Shown here piece after piece: positions 16,920 through 28,000 of a stretch of DNA of 64,000 bases. The position numbers and the translations under genes were made by a program. The stretch spans positions 1,394,631 to 1,458,630 of the forward strand of contig JAXLTY010000002.1 of NCBI GenBank assembly GCA_046329815.1. Reading direction: 5' to 3'. Under the pieces are notes generated by a model. The model was given only the letters and a program-made list of their open reading frames with translations, did no database searches and was not told the origin of the DNA. The number at the start of each line of letters is the position of its first letter. Position 1 is the first letter of the stretch. The DNA is from JADJSS01 sp046329815 (GTDB lineage: Bacteria; Bacteroidota; Bacteroidia; Chitinophagales; JADIYW01).

Positions 16920-19900
16920 ATGAGAAAGCTATGCATTTTTTTGTTTTTTGCTGTACTTAAAATTTCTTTTGTACAAGCTCAATTAAGCGCTAATTTCACG
17001 ATTAGCAATGAAAAAGGCTGCGCGCCGCTTGCCGTGCAGTTTGCCAACACTTCTACCGGAAATCCGGATAGCTGCTTCTGGCAATTAGGTATCACAGGTA
17101 ACACTTCGCCGATTTGTAACCCTGGTGCTATTTATCCAACACCTGGAATTTATTTTGTTACGCTTACTGTTTTTAAAGACACGCAAAGAAGTTCTATAAC
17201 CAAACAAATAAGAGTTTTTAAAAACCCGGTAGCTAATTTTTCAGCATTACCACGAACAGGTTGTGTGCCGACAAGTGTTCAATTTACTGACTTATCTACA
17301 CCAGGCGACACTACTATTAACAACTGGTTTTGGGCAACCGGCGATGGCAACACAGAAGTTGCACAAAATCCTTTGCACACCTTTACTTTCGGTGGTAATT
17401 TTGGAGTTGCATTAATTGTAAAAGACATAAATGGCTGTACCAATACTGCGACAAAAAATAATTACGAAACAATATTTGACACATCAATTATAAATTTCAC
17501 GATCAGTCAAAATACATTTTGCGCTGTACCGGCAACTATTAATTTTACTGCAACTTCTAATGCACCAGCCGGCTCTACATATATCTGGCATTTCGGCGAC
17601 GGCGATTCTGCAGCTACTAAAAATGCTTCGCATACTTATACTCAATATGGAAATTATTCGGTAAGTGTTTCTGTTACGAATCCAAATCATTGTACAACTA
17701 CTTCAATAAAAGATACCATTATAAAAATACAGCCGTTTGATGCTGATTTTACATTACCTGTTGCTTGTTTAAATGAACCCGTACGATTTAAAGCACTTGC
17801 TAATTTGCCATTGACTTCGGTAAAATGGGATTTTGGAAACGGCGTTTCTTCTACATCTTTAGATACTGTTATTCGATACACAGACACTGGTTTTTATACA
17901 ATAAAAATGATTGCAAAAACTCAAAGTGGTTGTTTTGATACGATTGTTAAAACCATTCACGTAACACAAACTACTGCTGATTTTATTGTAGATAAACAAA
18001 AAACATGCAGTCCGTTTACCGCTAATTTTACAAACTTATCTACCAATGCAGATTCATCCAAATGGCTAATTGTCTATAAAATTGGTAATCGATTTGATAC
18101 TATTGTATCTACAGCAAATAATCCGTCCGTTTTTTTGCCTGCAATCAGTGCATACAATGGCGGAACAGGTGGTGTTTATTACGATGTCATTTTGATTACA
18201 ACCAATGCAGGTGGCTGTAAAGACACGCTTATCAAAAGAAAATACATTTATATTGTTCAGGATGATGTAAAATTTTTAGTAGATAAATATGAAGGTTGCC
18301 AGCCGTTAACTGTGAAATTTACTTACCAGGTTTTATCTCATAATTTTCCTTACAGTCAGATCATTATCCATTATGATGATGGCACACAAGAAGTATTAGA
18401 CACTAATCAAACTACACATACGCATGTATATGCTAATGTAGGAACCTACCAGCCATACTTGGAAATCAAGTTTGCAGATTCAACCTGTAATTTAATAGTG
18501 TTTTTGCCACCGCCGGTAAAAATTAAAGTTGGTCCGAAAGTTGATTTCTTTGGTTCTATTAATGATCATGAAGTATGTGTCGGCGAATGTGTTTTTGGTA
18601 CTGCAACCGGTGGTTTGCCTACTACTATTTTTACATGGACTCCAAGCGGAACAGGAGCCAGCACACCGATTTGTTTTAATATGCCGCCTACAGAACCTGG
18701 AACTACGCAAGTAATTTTACATGCATATACCAATGGTTGCAAACAAGATACGCTTATTGATACCGTAAGAGTGCGTTATCCATTAGCCAGAACAGATAAT
18801 ATACCACGTTATTGCAATGATGATTTTTCACCGAATGTTTATTTTGTAAATAAAAGCTTAGGTGCTGATTCATCTGTTTGGAATTTTGGTGATGGCACCA
18901 TCTTAATTTCAAATGCAGATACCGTAAGACATACTTATGCAAATGATTCAGCAAGAACGATTATTTTGACTGTATATAATTATGCATCAGGTTGTTCCAA
19001 TTTTATAAAAATTAATTTACCTGGTTTTTACCGTGCAAATTTTGCTATCAACAGTAATGAAAAAAAATGTGTGCCATATTTATTAAAGGTAGTAGCTGCA
19101 ACAGCACCATATGCAACTTCTTACAGAATACAAATTGACAATATAGATCCAACTAAAAATTTTCATATCGATACTGTGAGAAGTAATATTGATACTATGA
19201 TCCGAATAGCAGGTATTTACCGCATCAGAGTGACCACTAAATATGGCGACAATTGCACAGCAATTATTGACAGCTTGGTTACCATTGCAGAACTAAAAGC
19301 AAATTTCTCAGTTAACAGACTAAACACATGCTCTGATGTACAATTATTAGACAGTAATGTCGTTTTATTTTCACCATTACAAAATATGGTTTGGAAATAC
19401 ACTAATGGTATTATTATTTCTAACACTTCAAATCCAACTATAAATTTAAGATACGACACTTCAACTATTCGATATACTATTACCAATACTTTCGGCTGTA
19501 AAGATTCTATTCAGAAAAAAATAATCTCACTCAAACCAACAGCCAATTTTTATGCAAGCAGAACCAAAGTATGTCCGAATTTGCCAATCAAATTTTTTAA
19601 TACATCGACAGCAATAAGTTCGAGCGTTAGTTATACCTGGTACTTTGGCGATGGCGATTCTTCTTCTGTGTATTCACCGATTCATGCTTATGCACAAACC
19701 GGCATTTATACTGTCAAATTAATTTTACGCGATTCTTTGAATTGCACAGATACTTTAACTAAAATAAATTACATCAAAATCATTAACACGACACCTGATT
19801 TTACAGCGGCACCACGTTATAAATCCTGTCCTGATCTGATTACAAATTTTACGATGCTTCCTGCTGCTGAAACAAAATACACATCTATCATCTGGGATTT

Positions 19901-21560
19901 TGGAAACGGAAATATCAGCAATGAAAACAACCAGAATCCAAGAATCATTTATACTTATCCGGATTCGTTTGATGTAAAATTAATCACACAAGATACGTTT
20001 GGTTGTATTGATACTATTACGAAAAAAGATTATATCATTGTTGGCGGACCAAGTGCTACTTATACCTTTGCACCAACTGATGGCTGCATTCCTTTAGATG
20101 TTTCTTTTAATGCATCATTTAATAAAACAGTTACTGCCATTTGGGATTTCGGAAACGGAGATTTATTTTTTGATGATAGCCTGAAAAACAATTTAACACA
20201 TACATACACCACAGAAGGCACCTACACACCTGCTTTAATTTTGCGCGACACAGCCGGCTGCACAGTTACATTTAAAGCAACGAAAGCAGTCAATCCATCT
20301 GTAATAAGAACACACATCGTTCCAAATAAATTATACAATTGTAATTTAGAGAACGCACTATTTACTGATAGTTCATACATTACTTATAACGCAAATATCA
20401 CTAACATTCAATGGAAAGCGGAAAATAGTATTTTCAATAATTACACACCGGATTCTACTTTTATTTTTACACCGACAATTCCAAAATCATCTTACACAAT
20501 TTATTTAACGGCGTTTTCGAGTGCCGGTTGTGTAGCTAAAGATTCAGTTACTATTATTGAATACAATACACCAATCATTAAAGCAACCGATAAAATTATT
20601 TGTTCCGGTGATTCCGTTGAATTAAACGAAACAGGTGCTACTTACTACAGTTGGAGTCCGACAACAACACTTAGCAATCCTACTATTGCAAATCCGGTTG
20701 CGCATCCAACTATAACCACACAATATACAGTAGTTGCTTACGACACTGCAATTTGTCCTATTTATGACACAGTAAATGTAACCGTGAAGAATGCGCTTAT
20801 TGGCGGTGCCTATAAAGATGATACGATCTGTGCAGGCGATAGTGTACAGTTGCATGCATTTTCAGAGATCAATGCTGCTCATTCCACTACATACACATGG
20901 TTTCCTAATATAAATATTACAAACAACAACGACTCAACGCCAATTGTTTTTCCAACGACATCTACCACCTACACTGTAACAATTGATAATGGAGGAAGCT
21001 GTACAGAGCAAACGTATCCTGTTCGCATTACGGTGTTGCCAAATCCGACAGTTACAGCATTTGCAGACCAAACTGTAATTGCAGGAACCACCGTAACCTT
21101 GACAGCAACTTCACCAAACCAAGTTTCTTATCATTGGATTCCGGATTCTAATGTAGTATGTGATACTTGTCCAAAAACAACAGCCGTGATTAACAACACT
21201 ATTACATACCTGGTTATTGCAACAGATTCCAATCAATGTTTTGCAAAAGCTGAAGTACATTTCCGTGTTGTAAGCGAATGTGATAAATCATTAATCTTTA
21301 TTCCGAATGCATTTTCACCGAATGGAGATGGCATGAATGATATTTTCAAAGTACGTTCTGCCATTTTAACTTCATCTTACCTCTTAGTCTTTGATCGTTG
21401 GGGCAATAAAGTATTTGAAAGCAATGATATAAATATCGGATGGAATGGCACATATAAAGGTCAATTGGTGCAGGAAGATGCTTACGGTTATTATTTTGAA
21501 GGTTATTGTTTTGAAGGCGAAAAAATCACTATGAAAGGAAATGTAACCGTTCTAAAATAA
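16920..21560 (+). CDS. T9SS type B cargo protein, PKD array
   Basis: The protein has 1546 residues, with a signal peptide ending at AQA or VQAQ (about 20 residues). The mature protein is an array of more than ten PKD or PKD-like domains, seen by recurrent (F/W)xFGDGDS or WDFGNG cores followed by HTY...GxYxVxL, spread over residues 25-1150. Two Ig-like domains follow (WSPTTTLSNP type). The type B sorting domain fills the final 90 residues (FSPNGDGMNDIFKVRS, DRWGNKVFES). PKD arrays usually act as stiff spacers or bind polysaccharide or protein. The gene starts after a 259-bp gap that shows no clear promoter and no other gene. The following paralogue starts 31 bases after its stop, so these two are co-transcribed. 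Confidence 0.9.
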   Translation: MRKLCIFLFFAVLKISFVQAQLSANFTISNEKGCAPLAVQFANTSTGNPDSCFWQLGITGNTSPICNPGAIYPTPGIYFVTLTVFKDTQRSSITKQIRVFKNPVANFSALPRTGCVPTSVQFTDLSTPGDTTINNWFWATGDGNTEVAQNPLHTFTFGGNFGVALIVKDINGCTNTATKNNYETIFDTSIINFTISQNTFCAVPATINFTATSNAPAGSTYIWHFGDGDSAATKNASHTYTQYGNYSVSVSVTNPNHCTTTSIKDTIIKIQPFDADFTLPVACLNEPVRFKALANLPLTSVKWDFGNGVSSTSLDTVIRYTDTGFYTIKMIAKTQSGCFDTIVKTIHVTQTTADFIVDKQKTCSPFTANFTNLSTNADSSKWLIVYKIGNRFDTIVSTANNPSVFLPAISAYNGGTGGVYYDVILITTNAGGCKDTLIKRKYIYIVQDDVKFLVDKYEGCQPLTVKFTYQVLSHNFPYSQIIIHYDDGTQEVLDTNQTTHTHVYANVGTYQPYLEIKFADSTCNLIVFLPPPVKIKVGPKVDFFGSINDHEVCVGECVFGTATGGLPTTIFTWTPSGTGASTPICFNMPPTEPGTTQVILHAYTNGCKQDTLIDTVRVRYPLARTDNIPRYCNDDFSPNVYFVNKSLGADSSVWNFGDGTILISNADTVRHTYANDSARTIILTVYNYASGCSNFIKINLPGFYRANFAINSNEKKCVPYLLKVVAATAPYATSYRIQIDNIDPTKNFHIDTVRSNIDTMIRIAGIYRIRVTTKYGDNCTAIIDSLVTIAELKANFSVNRLNTCSDVQLLDSNVVLFSPLQNMVWKYTNGIIISNTSNPTINLRYDTSTIRYTITNTFGCKDSIQKKIISLKPTANFYASRTKVCPNLPIKFFNTSTAISSSVSYTWYFGDGDSSSVYSPIHAYAQTGIYTVKLILRDSLNCTDTLTKINYIKIINTTPDFTAAPRYKSCPDLITNFTMLPAAETKYTSIIWDFGNGNISNENNQNPRIIYTYPDSFDVKLITQDTFGCIDTITKKDYIIVGGPSATYTFAPTDGCIPLDVSFNASFNKTVTAIWDFGNGDLFFDDSLKNNLTHTYTTEGTYTPALILRDTAGCTVTFKATKAVNPSVIRTHIVPNKLYNCNLENALFTDSSYITYNANITNIQWKAENSIFNNYTPDSTFIFTPTIPKSSYTIYLTAFSSAGCVAKDSVTIIEYNTPIIKATDKIICSGDSVELNETGATYYSWSPTTTLSNPTIANPVAHPTITTQYTVVAYDTAICPIYDTVNVTVKNALIGGAYKDDTICAGDSVQLHAFSEINAAHSTTYTWFPNINITNNNDSTPIVFPTTSTTYTVTIDNGGSCTEQTYPVRITVLPNPTVTAFADQTVIAGTTVTLTATSPNQVSYHWIPDSNVVCDTCPKTTAVINNTITYLVIATDSNQCFAKAEVHFRVVSECDKSLIFIPNAFSPNGDGMNDIFKVRSAILTSSYLLVFDRWGNKVFESNDINIGWNGTYKGQLVQEDAYGYYFEGYCFEGEKITMKGNVTVLK

Positions 21561-21591
21561 TTTTTTGTATATTTCCAATTCAATTTGGAAT

Positions 21592-24500
21592 ATGAACTTT
21601 CAAAAAGTCAGATTAATATTTCTGATTACATTTTTTTTAAGAATCCTGTCAGCAAATTCTTCGCACATTGTTGGCGGTGTAATGAACTATAAATATTTAG
21701 GAAACAACAATTTTGAAATCACGCTCTTTGTTTACAGAGATGACATCAGAGCCAATCCAAATGCATTCCTAGACAATCCTGCCATTATAAGAGTTTATAA
21801 CGGAACAACAGAAACACAGTTTAATTTTACTTTGCCATTCGACAGTTTCTTAAACTCGCCTTTAGTTGATCCTTGCGCAACTATACCAATTACAGAGCGT
21901 ATTGACTGGACAAAGTACAGAGGTGTTATTAATTTACCACCAAATGCAAATGGTTACACCATCTATTATCAACGATGCTGCAGAAACAATAGTATTTTAA
22001 ATATTACCAGAAGTGCATCATCCGGAAATATTGAATGGGGCGCGACTTATACCATAAATATACCACCAGCAGTTAATGGACAACATGTAAACAATACCAG
22101 TCCTGTTTTTGTGAATTATCCGCCGGTTTATATTTGCAATCAAAAACCTATTACTTACAACCATGCGGCAACAGATGCTGATGGTGACCGGCTCGTCTAT
22201 AGTTTATGCGATCCTTATTCCGGTGCCGATGTTGCCGATCCTACCAATACTGCTAACGACGAGCCACCGCCTTTTATAAATGTACAATGGCGAGCACCTT
22301 ATAATTTATCAAATGTATTAGGCGGTGTTCCGTTAACCATCAATCCAAACACAGGTGCTTTAACCGGAACACCAAATACGGTTGGTCAGTTTGTAGTCGG
22401 TGTTTGTGTTGATGAATACCGAAATAATGTTCGTCTTACGAGAACCATTCGCGATTTTCAGTTTAATGTGGTGGATTGTGGTTTAAAAGTGATCAGCAGT
22501 TTTTTTGCGCCGAGTTTGCAATGCAATAATTTCACCGTCAATTTCACCAATAACAGCTTTGGTGCCACCACCTACAAATGGTATTTTGGCGATGGCGATT
22601 CTTCTACGCTTCAAAATCCATCACACACTTATGCAACAAGTGGTGTTTATAATGTTACGTTGGTTTGTAATCAGAATGAATCATGTAATGCGACATCAAC
22701 GCAACAGGTTACGCTTCGTTTTAAAAGAGTAGAAGCTGATTTTATTGTACAAAATACGGTTTGTTTAAAACAAGGCGACACCATTCGTTTTATAGATCAA
22801 AGTGTAGATCAGCCAAATATTACTTCCTGGAAATGGACATTTTCTAACGGTACTACATCTACCGTAAAAAATCCATTTATGATTTATGATGGAACTGCAA
22901 CTTCTGTTACAGCAACGCTTGTTCTAAATCCAAATGACACTTGTTCATCAAGCATTACAAAAACAATCAGTTTATTAAAAACTATTTCAACGTCATTGCC
23001 GGACTCATTAGTTACCTGCAACGGCGCAAGCGTGGTGTTGCCATTAAATGTAACGCCGAGTACGAATAACACATATAGTTGGTCGCCGGCAACCGGTTTA
23101 AACAGTTCAACCATACAAACGCCGACTGCAACGGTAGCAACAAATACTGTTTTTGTAGTTACGGTTACCAATAATCAGACCTGCATTAAAAAAGACACCA
23201 TACAAATAAAGATCAGAGCCATCAATCAGGATCTTGTTCCTGATACGCTGAAGTTTTGCAAAGAACAAGTACGTATTTTAATTACACGAAATGTAACAAA
23301 TGTTCAATGGAGCACGAATGCAAATTTCAATCCAGTAATCAGCACATCCAATCCGTTAGTGATCTCGCAAACATTGCCAATCGTAAAATATTATGTAAAA
23401 GCAACCATCGATGGCTGTCCTGCAACTGATAGTATTATTGTGTTGTTTAATGATACCGTTCCAACAATAACAGCACCGGATTCTATTACGTTTTGTAACA
23501 TCGGCGATCGTATCTTTACTCAGATTTCCGTTGATAAATTTGATTCGTTGTATTGGTCAACGAACGCTACTTTTGTTCCGCATTTTAATAACAATACGCT
23601 GACTCTTGCAGCAACAGCAAGCGTCAAAACCTATTATATCAAAGCGTTTTACAAAGGTTGCTTTTCTGTAGATAGTATTTTAATTCGTCAAAAACCTAAA
23701 CCGATTATTGCTATTTCAGATTCTGTTTTAGTATGCGCCGATTCTGTACGATTGGTTGGTTTGATCTCTAATTATGATAGTTTATCATGGTCGTTCTTTC
23801 CAGATTTTAATCCTGTTTTTTCACATGATGCAAACATCGTTTTAAGCCAGACTGAAGCAGAAAAAATGTACTATTTAAAAGTATATTATTCAGGTTGTGA
23901 AACTATAGATAGCTTTAGAGTTTTATATAATGATACTTTACCGAGTGTTGATCTGTCCTCACAAAAAATATTTTGTTCCGACTCTGTTTCCGCATTTGCA
24001 TTCGTTGACTTTTACACTTCGGTGAGCTGGTATGATTCGCACGATTTGACACATTTGATAGGTACAAACCTAACTTTGCAAATCACACAACCACAAGGCA
24101 AAAAATGGTACTATTTTAAAGCTGATTATAAATTCTGTTCAACGATTGACAGTATCGAATTAGAGAACCGTTCGTTAAAAATCAATCCGCAAGATGCGGC
24201 TGTTTGTGTCGGTGATTCAGTGTCGTTAAAAGCGAATGTTCTAACTGCTTCACAATATGATATTGTCTGGATTGCAGGAAATGATACGATCGAGACAAAC
24301 AATATAGACTCTATAAAAATAAAACCAACTGCATCACAAACAGTTTATTTTTCAGTACATAACATTTATGGTTGCTCGGCAAATGATTCTGCTTTCGTTA
24401 CCGTAAATCCATTGCCTGCTGTAGATGCAAGCATCGACAAACCTGTTATTTATTTAGGTGAGCAGGTGCAATTAAATGCGACTCAGAATCAAACCTATTC

Positions 24501-24936
24501 ATACAACTGGATTCCTGCAAATACAGTTTCTAATGTTGCTATTTTCAATCCGACAGCTTCGCCGACACAGAACACCTTTTATACGGTTTTTATTACTGAC
24601 AGGAACAACTGCAAAAACAACGATACGGTAAGCGTGCGCGTCTTGGATTACAATTGTGATAAAACACAAATTTTTATTCCGTCTGCATTTTCTCCAAATG
24701 GCGATGGCGTGAATGATATTTTTTTAGTGCGATCCAATATTTTAAAATCATCTAACTTGCTGATTTTTGATCGTTGGGGCAACAAAGTATTTGAAAGCGA
24801 CGACAGTACTGTTGGCTGGAATGGCACTTACAAAAACCAAACAGCTCAGTTAGAAACGTATGGTTACTATTTTGAAGGCGAATGCTTGCAAGGCGAAAAA
24901 ATAACACTGAAAGGAAATGTTACGTTGGTGAAATAA
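21592..24936 (+). CDS. T9SS type B cargo protein, paralogue of the 12794 gene
   Basis: The protein has 1114 residues from the ATG at 21592; a TTG at 21565 is rejected because it precedes the signal peptide and lies 5 bases after the previous stop. The N-terminal domain starts at SHIVGGVMNYKYLG and matches the 12794 protein along its length (YTIYYQRCCRNN, WGATYTINIPP and the FNVVDC end are shared). A PKD domain (YFGDGDSS), a PKD-like domain, an Ig-like domain and about four WST/YYVK units follow, fewer than in the paralogue. The type B sorting domain closes the protein (FSPNGDGVNDIF). The two paralogues flank the PKD array gene, so duplication happened in two steps or by insertion. Probably co-transcribed with 16920-21560. 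Confidence 0.88.
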   Translation: MNFQKVRLIFLITFFLRILSANSSHIVGGVMNYKYLGNNNFEITLFVYRDDIRANPNAFLDNPAIIRVYNGTTETQFNFTLPFDSFLNSPLVDPCATIPITERIDWTKYRGVINLPPNANGYTIYYQRCCRNNSILNITRSASSGNIEWGATYTINIPPAVNGQHVNNTSPVFVNYPPVYICNQKPITYNHAATDADGDRLVYSLCDPYSGADVADPTNTANDEPPPFINVQWRAPYNLSNVLGGVPLTINPNTGALTGTPNTVGQFVVGVCVDEYRNNVRLTRTIRDFQFNVVDCGLKVISSFFAPSLQCNNFTVNFTNNSFGATTYKWYFGDGDSSTLQNPSHTYATSGVYNVTLVCNQNESCNATSTQQVTLRFKRVEADFIVQNTVCLKQGDTIRFIDQSVDQPNITSWKWTFSNGTTSTVKNPFMIYDGTATSVTATLVLNPNDTCSSSITKTISLLKTISTSLPDSLVTCNGASVVLPLNVTPSTNNTYSWSPATGLNSSTIQTPTATVATNTVFVVTVTNNQTCIKKDTIQIKIRAINQDLVPDTLKFCKEQVRILITRNVTNVQWSTNANFNPVISTSNPLVISQTLPIVKYYVKATIDGCPATDSIIVLFNDTVPTITAPDSITFCNIGDRIFTQISVDKFDSLYWSTNATFVPHFNNNTLTLAATASVKTYYIKAFYKGCFSVDSILIRQKPKPIIAISDSVLVCADSVRLVGLISNYDSLSWSFFPDFNPVFSHDANIVLSQTEAEKMYYLKVYYSGCETIDSFRVLYNDTLPSVDLSSQKIFCSDSVSAFAFVDFYTSVSWYDSHDLTHLIGTNLTLQITQPQGKKWYYFKADYKFCSTIDSIELENRSLKINPQDAAVCVGDSVSLKANVLTASQYDIVWIAGNDTIETNNIDSIKIKPTASQTVYFSVHNIYGCSANDSAFVTVNPLPAVDASIDKPVIYLGEQVQLNATQNQTYSYNWIPANTVSNVAIFNPTASPTQNTFYTVFITDRNNCKNNDTVSVRVLDYNCDKTQIFIPSAFSPNGDGVNDIFLVRSNILKSSNLLIFDRWGNKVFESDDSTVGWNGTYKNQTAQLETYGYYFEGECLQGEKITLKGNVTLVK

Positions 24937-25059
24937 CGAATACAAATAAAAATAAATATATTTTTTATAATTTTATTTTTACACCTTTAAGAGTAAAAAA
25001 ACGTTTTTTAGCTTCTAAAATAAAAATTCTTATATTCGTATCATTAAATTTTAACTGCT

Positions 25060-28000
25060 ATGCAAAAGCTATTCGCTTTTTTCACAATTTTATTTGTAAA
25101 ACTTTCACTGTTTTCTACCGATATCAAACCTGAATTGGATTTCGTTCAAAACAAAGGTCAATGGGAAACACCGGTCTTGTATAAAGCAGATTTAAAAGGC
25201 GGTTGGGTTTTCCTGGAAAAAGACGAATTAACCTATCTTTTTTATGACAACTCGACCATCAAGCACGCTCATGAAAAGAAAGGCAACTCATCTCCTATTT
25301 TTAAAGGCCATGTTTATAAAGTAAAATGGCTGAATGCAAACCCAAACAGTACTATTACTGAAAGTGAGCAACAAGAGTATTACAATAACTATTTTATTGG
25401 CAGCGATCAATCTAAATGGCAATCGGAAGTCGGTTTATTCAGAATAATCGACTATAAGAATCTCTATTCAAATATAGATGCAAAAGTGTACAGTGAAGCA
25501 TCATCTATGAAAACGGATTATATTATTCATCCAAACGGAAATACTAATGATATAAGATTACAATACGACGGTGCAGATAATCTAAAAATAGATGAAAACG
25601 GAAAACTAAAAATTACTACGTCTGTAAATGATGTTTATGAATTAAAACCATACGCTTATCAAATTAAAAATGGTGTAAAAGTAGAAGTTATATGTAAATA
25701 TAAACTAACAGGTAATGTTGTGTCATTTGTACTACCAAACGGATATAACAAAAATGTCGACCTTATTATAGATCCAACTATTATCTTCTCTACTTACTCA
25801 GGCAGCTTCGGCGACAATTGGGGTTCTTCTGCAACACACGATAACAACGGAAATATGTTCTTAGGTGGTATTGTTTTAGAGTCCGGTTTCCCGACTACAA
25901 CAGGTGCTTTTCAAACTACATTTGGCGGCGGCACACAAAGCCCAAATACATTAACAACCGGCTCTGACGTTGTAATTACAAAACTAAATGCAACCGGTAC
26001 TACCAGATTATTTTCAACTTATTTAGGAGGAAGTTCCAACGAAATTTTAGCGAGTTTGATCTGCACACCCAGCAACGAATTGATTGCAGTAATGCCAACT
26101 AGTTCATCAAATTTTCCAACAACGTTAAATGCTTATGACAGAACTTTTAACGGCGGTGCTGCTACCGAAGCAGTGGAAATTTATTTTCCGAACGGATCTG
26201 ATTTAGCAATTACAAAATTCAATGCCAATGGAACTGCATTATTAGGTTCTACTTTTTTTGGTGGAACAGGTAATGATGGTTTAAATTTAAATGATCCAAC
26301 CTTATTTAACTATGGTGATGAATCAAGAAGTGATGTTGCTTTAGATAATGCAGGCAATATTTATGTAGTATCTACAACAGAATCCAATAATATTCCGGGC
26401 ACCACTAACAAAGCACAACCTGCTTATGGCGGTGGTAATGCAGATGGCATGTTGGCAAAATTCAATGCTACTCTTTCATCATTAAGCTGGGCAACTTACT
26501 ACGGTGGTTCCGGTACGGATGCTGCTTATAGCATTGGTTTGGATAATGCAAATAATATTTTCATTTGCGGTGGAACAACGAGTGCTAATATTCCTGGAAG
26601 AAGCACTGGTGTAAATACGGCATACATGGGCGGCAATTGTGATGGCTTTGTAGCAAAGTTTGACAACAATGGAAATGCTGTACAATCAGCAAGCTATTTA
26701 GGTACATCTGCTTATGACCAGGGATTCATTCTTGATTTAGACAAAAATAACAACGTTTATGTTTTTGGGCAAACATTAGGAACATATCCTGTAACAGCAG
26801 GCGTATATTCCAATACAAATGCAAAACAATTCATTCATAAATTAAGCAACAATTTAAGTACAACAGGATTCTCTACCGTATTTGGAAGAGCAAATTATAA
26901 CTTTGTAAACATTTCACCAACTGCATTACTGATAGATGTTTGTAGTAATATTTATGCTGTTGGTTGGGGCGGCGCCGTAAATACTGGAAATGGAAGCTCA
27001 GGCACCGGTTATACATTCAATATGCCGCTAACTGCAAATGCACTACAAAGCACTACTGACGGTAGCGATTTTTATTTAATTAATTTAGGAGTTGATGCAA
27101 GCAGTTTGATCTACGCTTCCTACTTAGGTGAAAATAATAGTTCTGTCGGTGACCATGTGGATGGCGGCACCAGTCGTTTTGATAAAAATGGCGTAGTGTA
27201 TCAGGCGATATGTGGAAGTTGCGGCGCAACACAAGGTTTTCCAGTAACACCAGGCGTTGTAAGTACAACTAACAATTCAAGCAATTGTAACATGGTTGGT
27301 GTAAAATATAAATTTGATTTACAGGCATTGCAAATTGTAAGCGTGACAGCAACACCACCAAGAGGTTGCGCACCTTTGTCTGTAAACTTCTCTTATACAT
27401 CAACAAAACCAGGTACTTCTTTCTTCTGGGATTTCGGCGATGGTACCAACACCACTACGGAATTTCCTTCACACACCTATAACAATCCGGGTACATATAC
27501 TTGTAAATTTATTATCAGAAATCCGCAAGATTGTAATCCTGTTGATTCAGCTTTTGTAACCGTTGTTGTAGCAGCAAGATCGACCGGAAACATTACACGC
27601 ACCATTTGTCAAGGAAGAAGTACGGTATTCAACGGACAAACATTAACGCAAGCAGGTACTTATCGTGATACCGTAACCAACTCATCAGGTTGCGATTCTA
27701 TAATTGTATTGACGCTTGTTGTAAATCCATCTAAAACAACAAACACAACCAGAAATATTTGCCAAGGACAAAGCACTGGTTTCAACGGACAAACGTTAAC
27801 ACAAGCAGGCACCTATCGCGATACATTATTACAACAAAACGGATGTGACAGTTTTATTGTAATGACATTAGTAGTTAATCAGCCGAAAACAACTAACATA
27901 ACAAGACAAATTTGTCAGGGACAAACAACTGTATTTAACGGTCAGACTTTATCGCAGGCAGGTACTTACCGCGATACTTTACAAACTTCTGCCGGCTGTG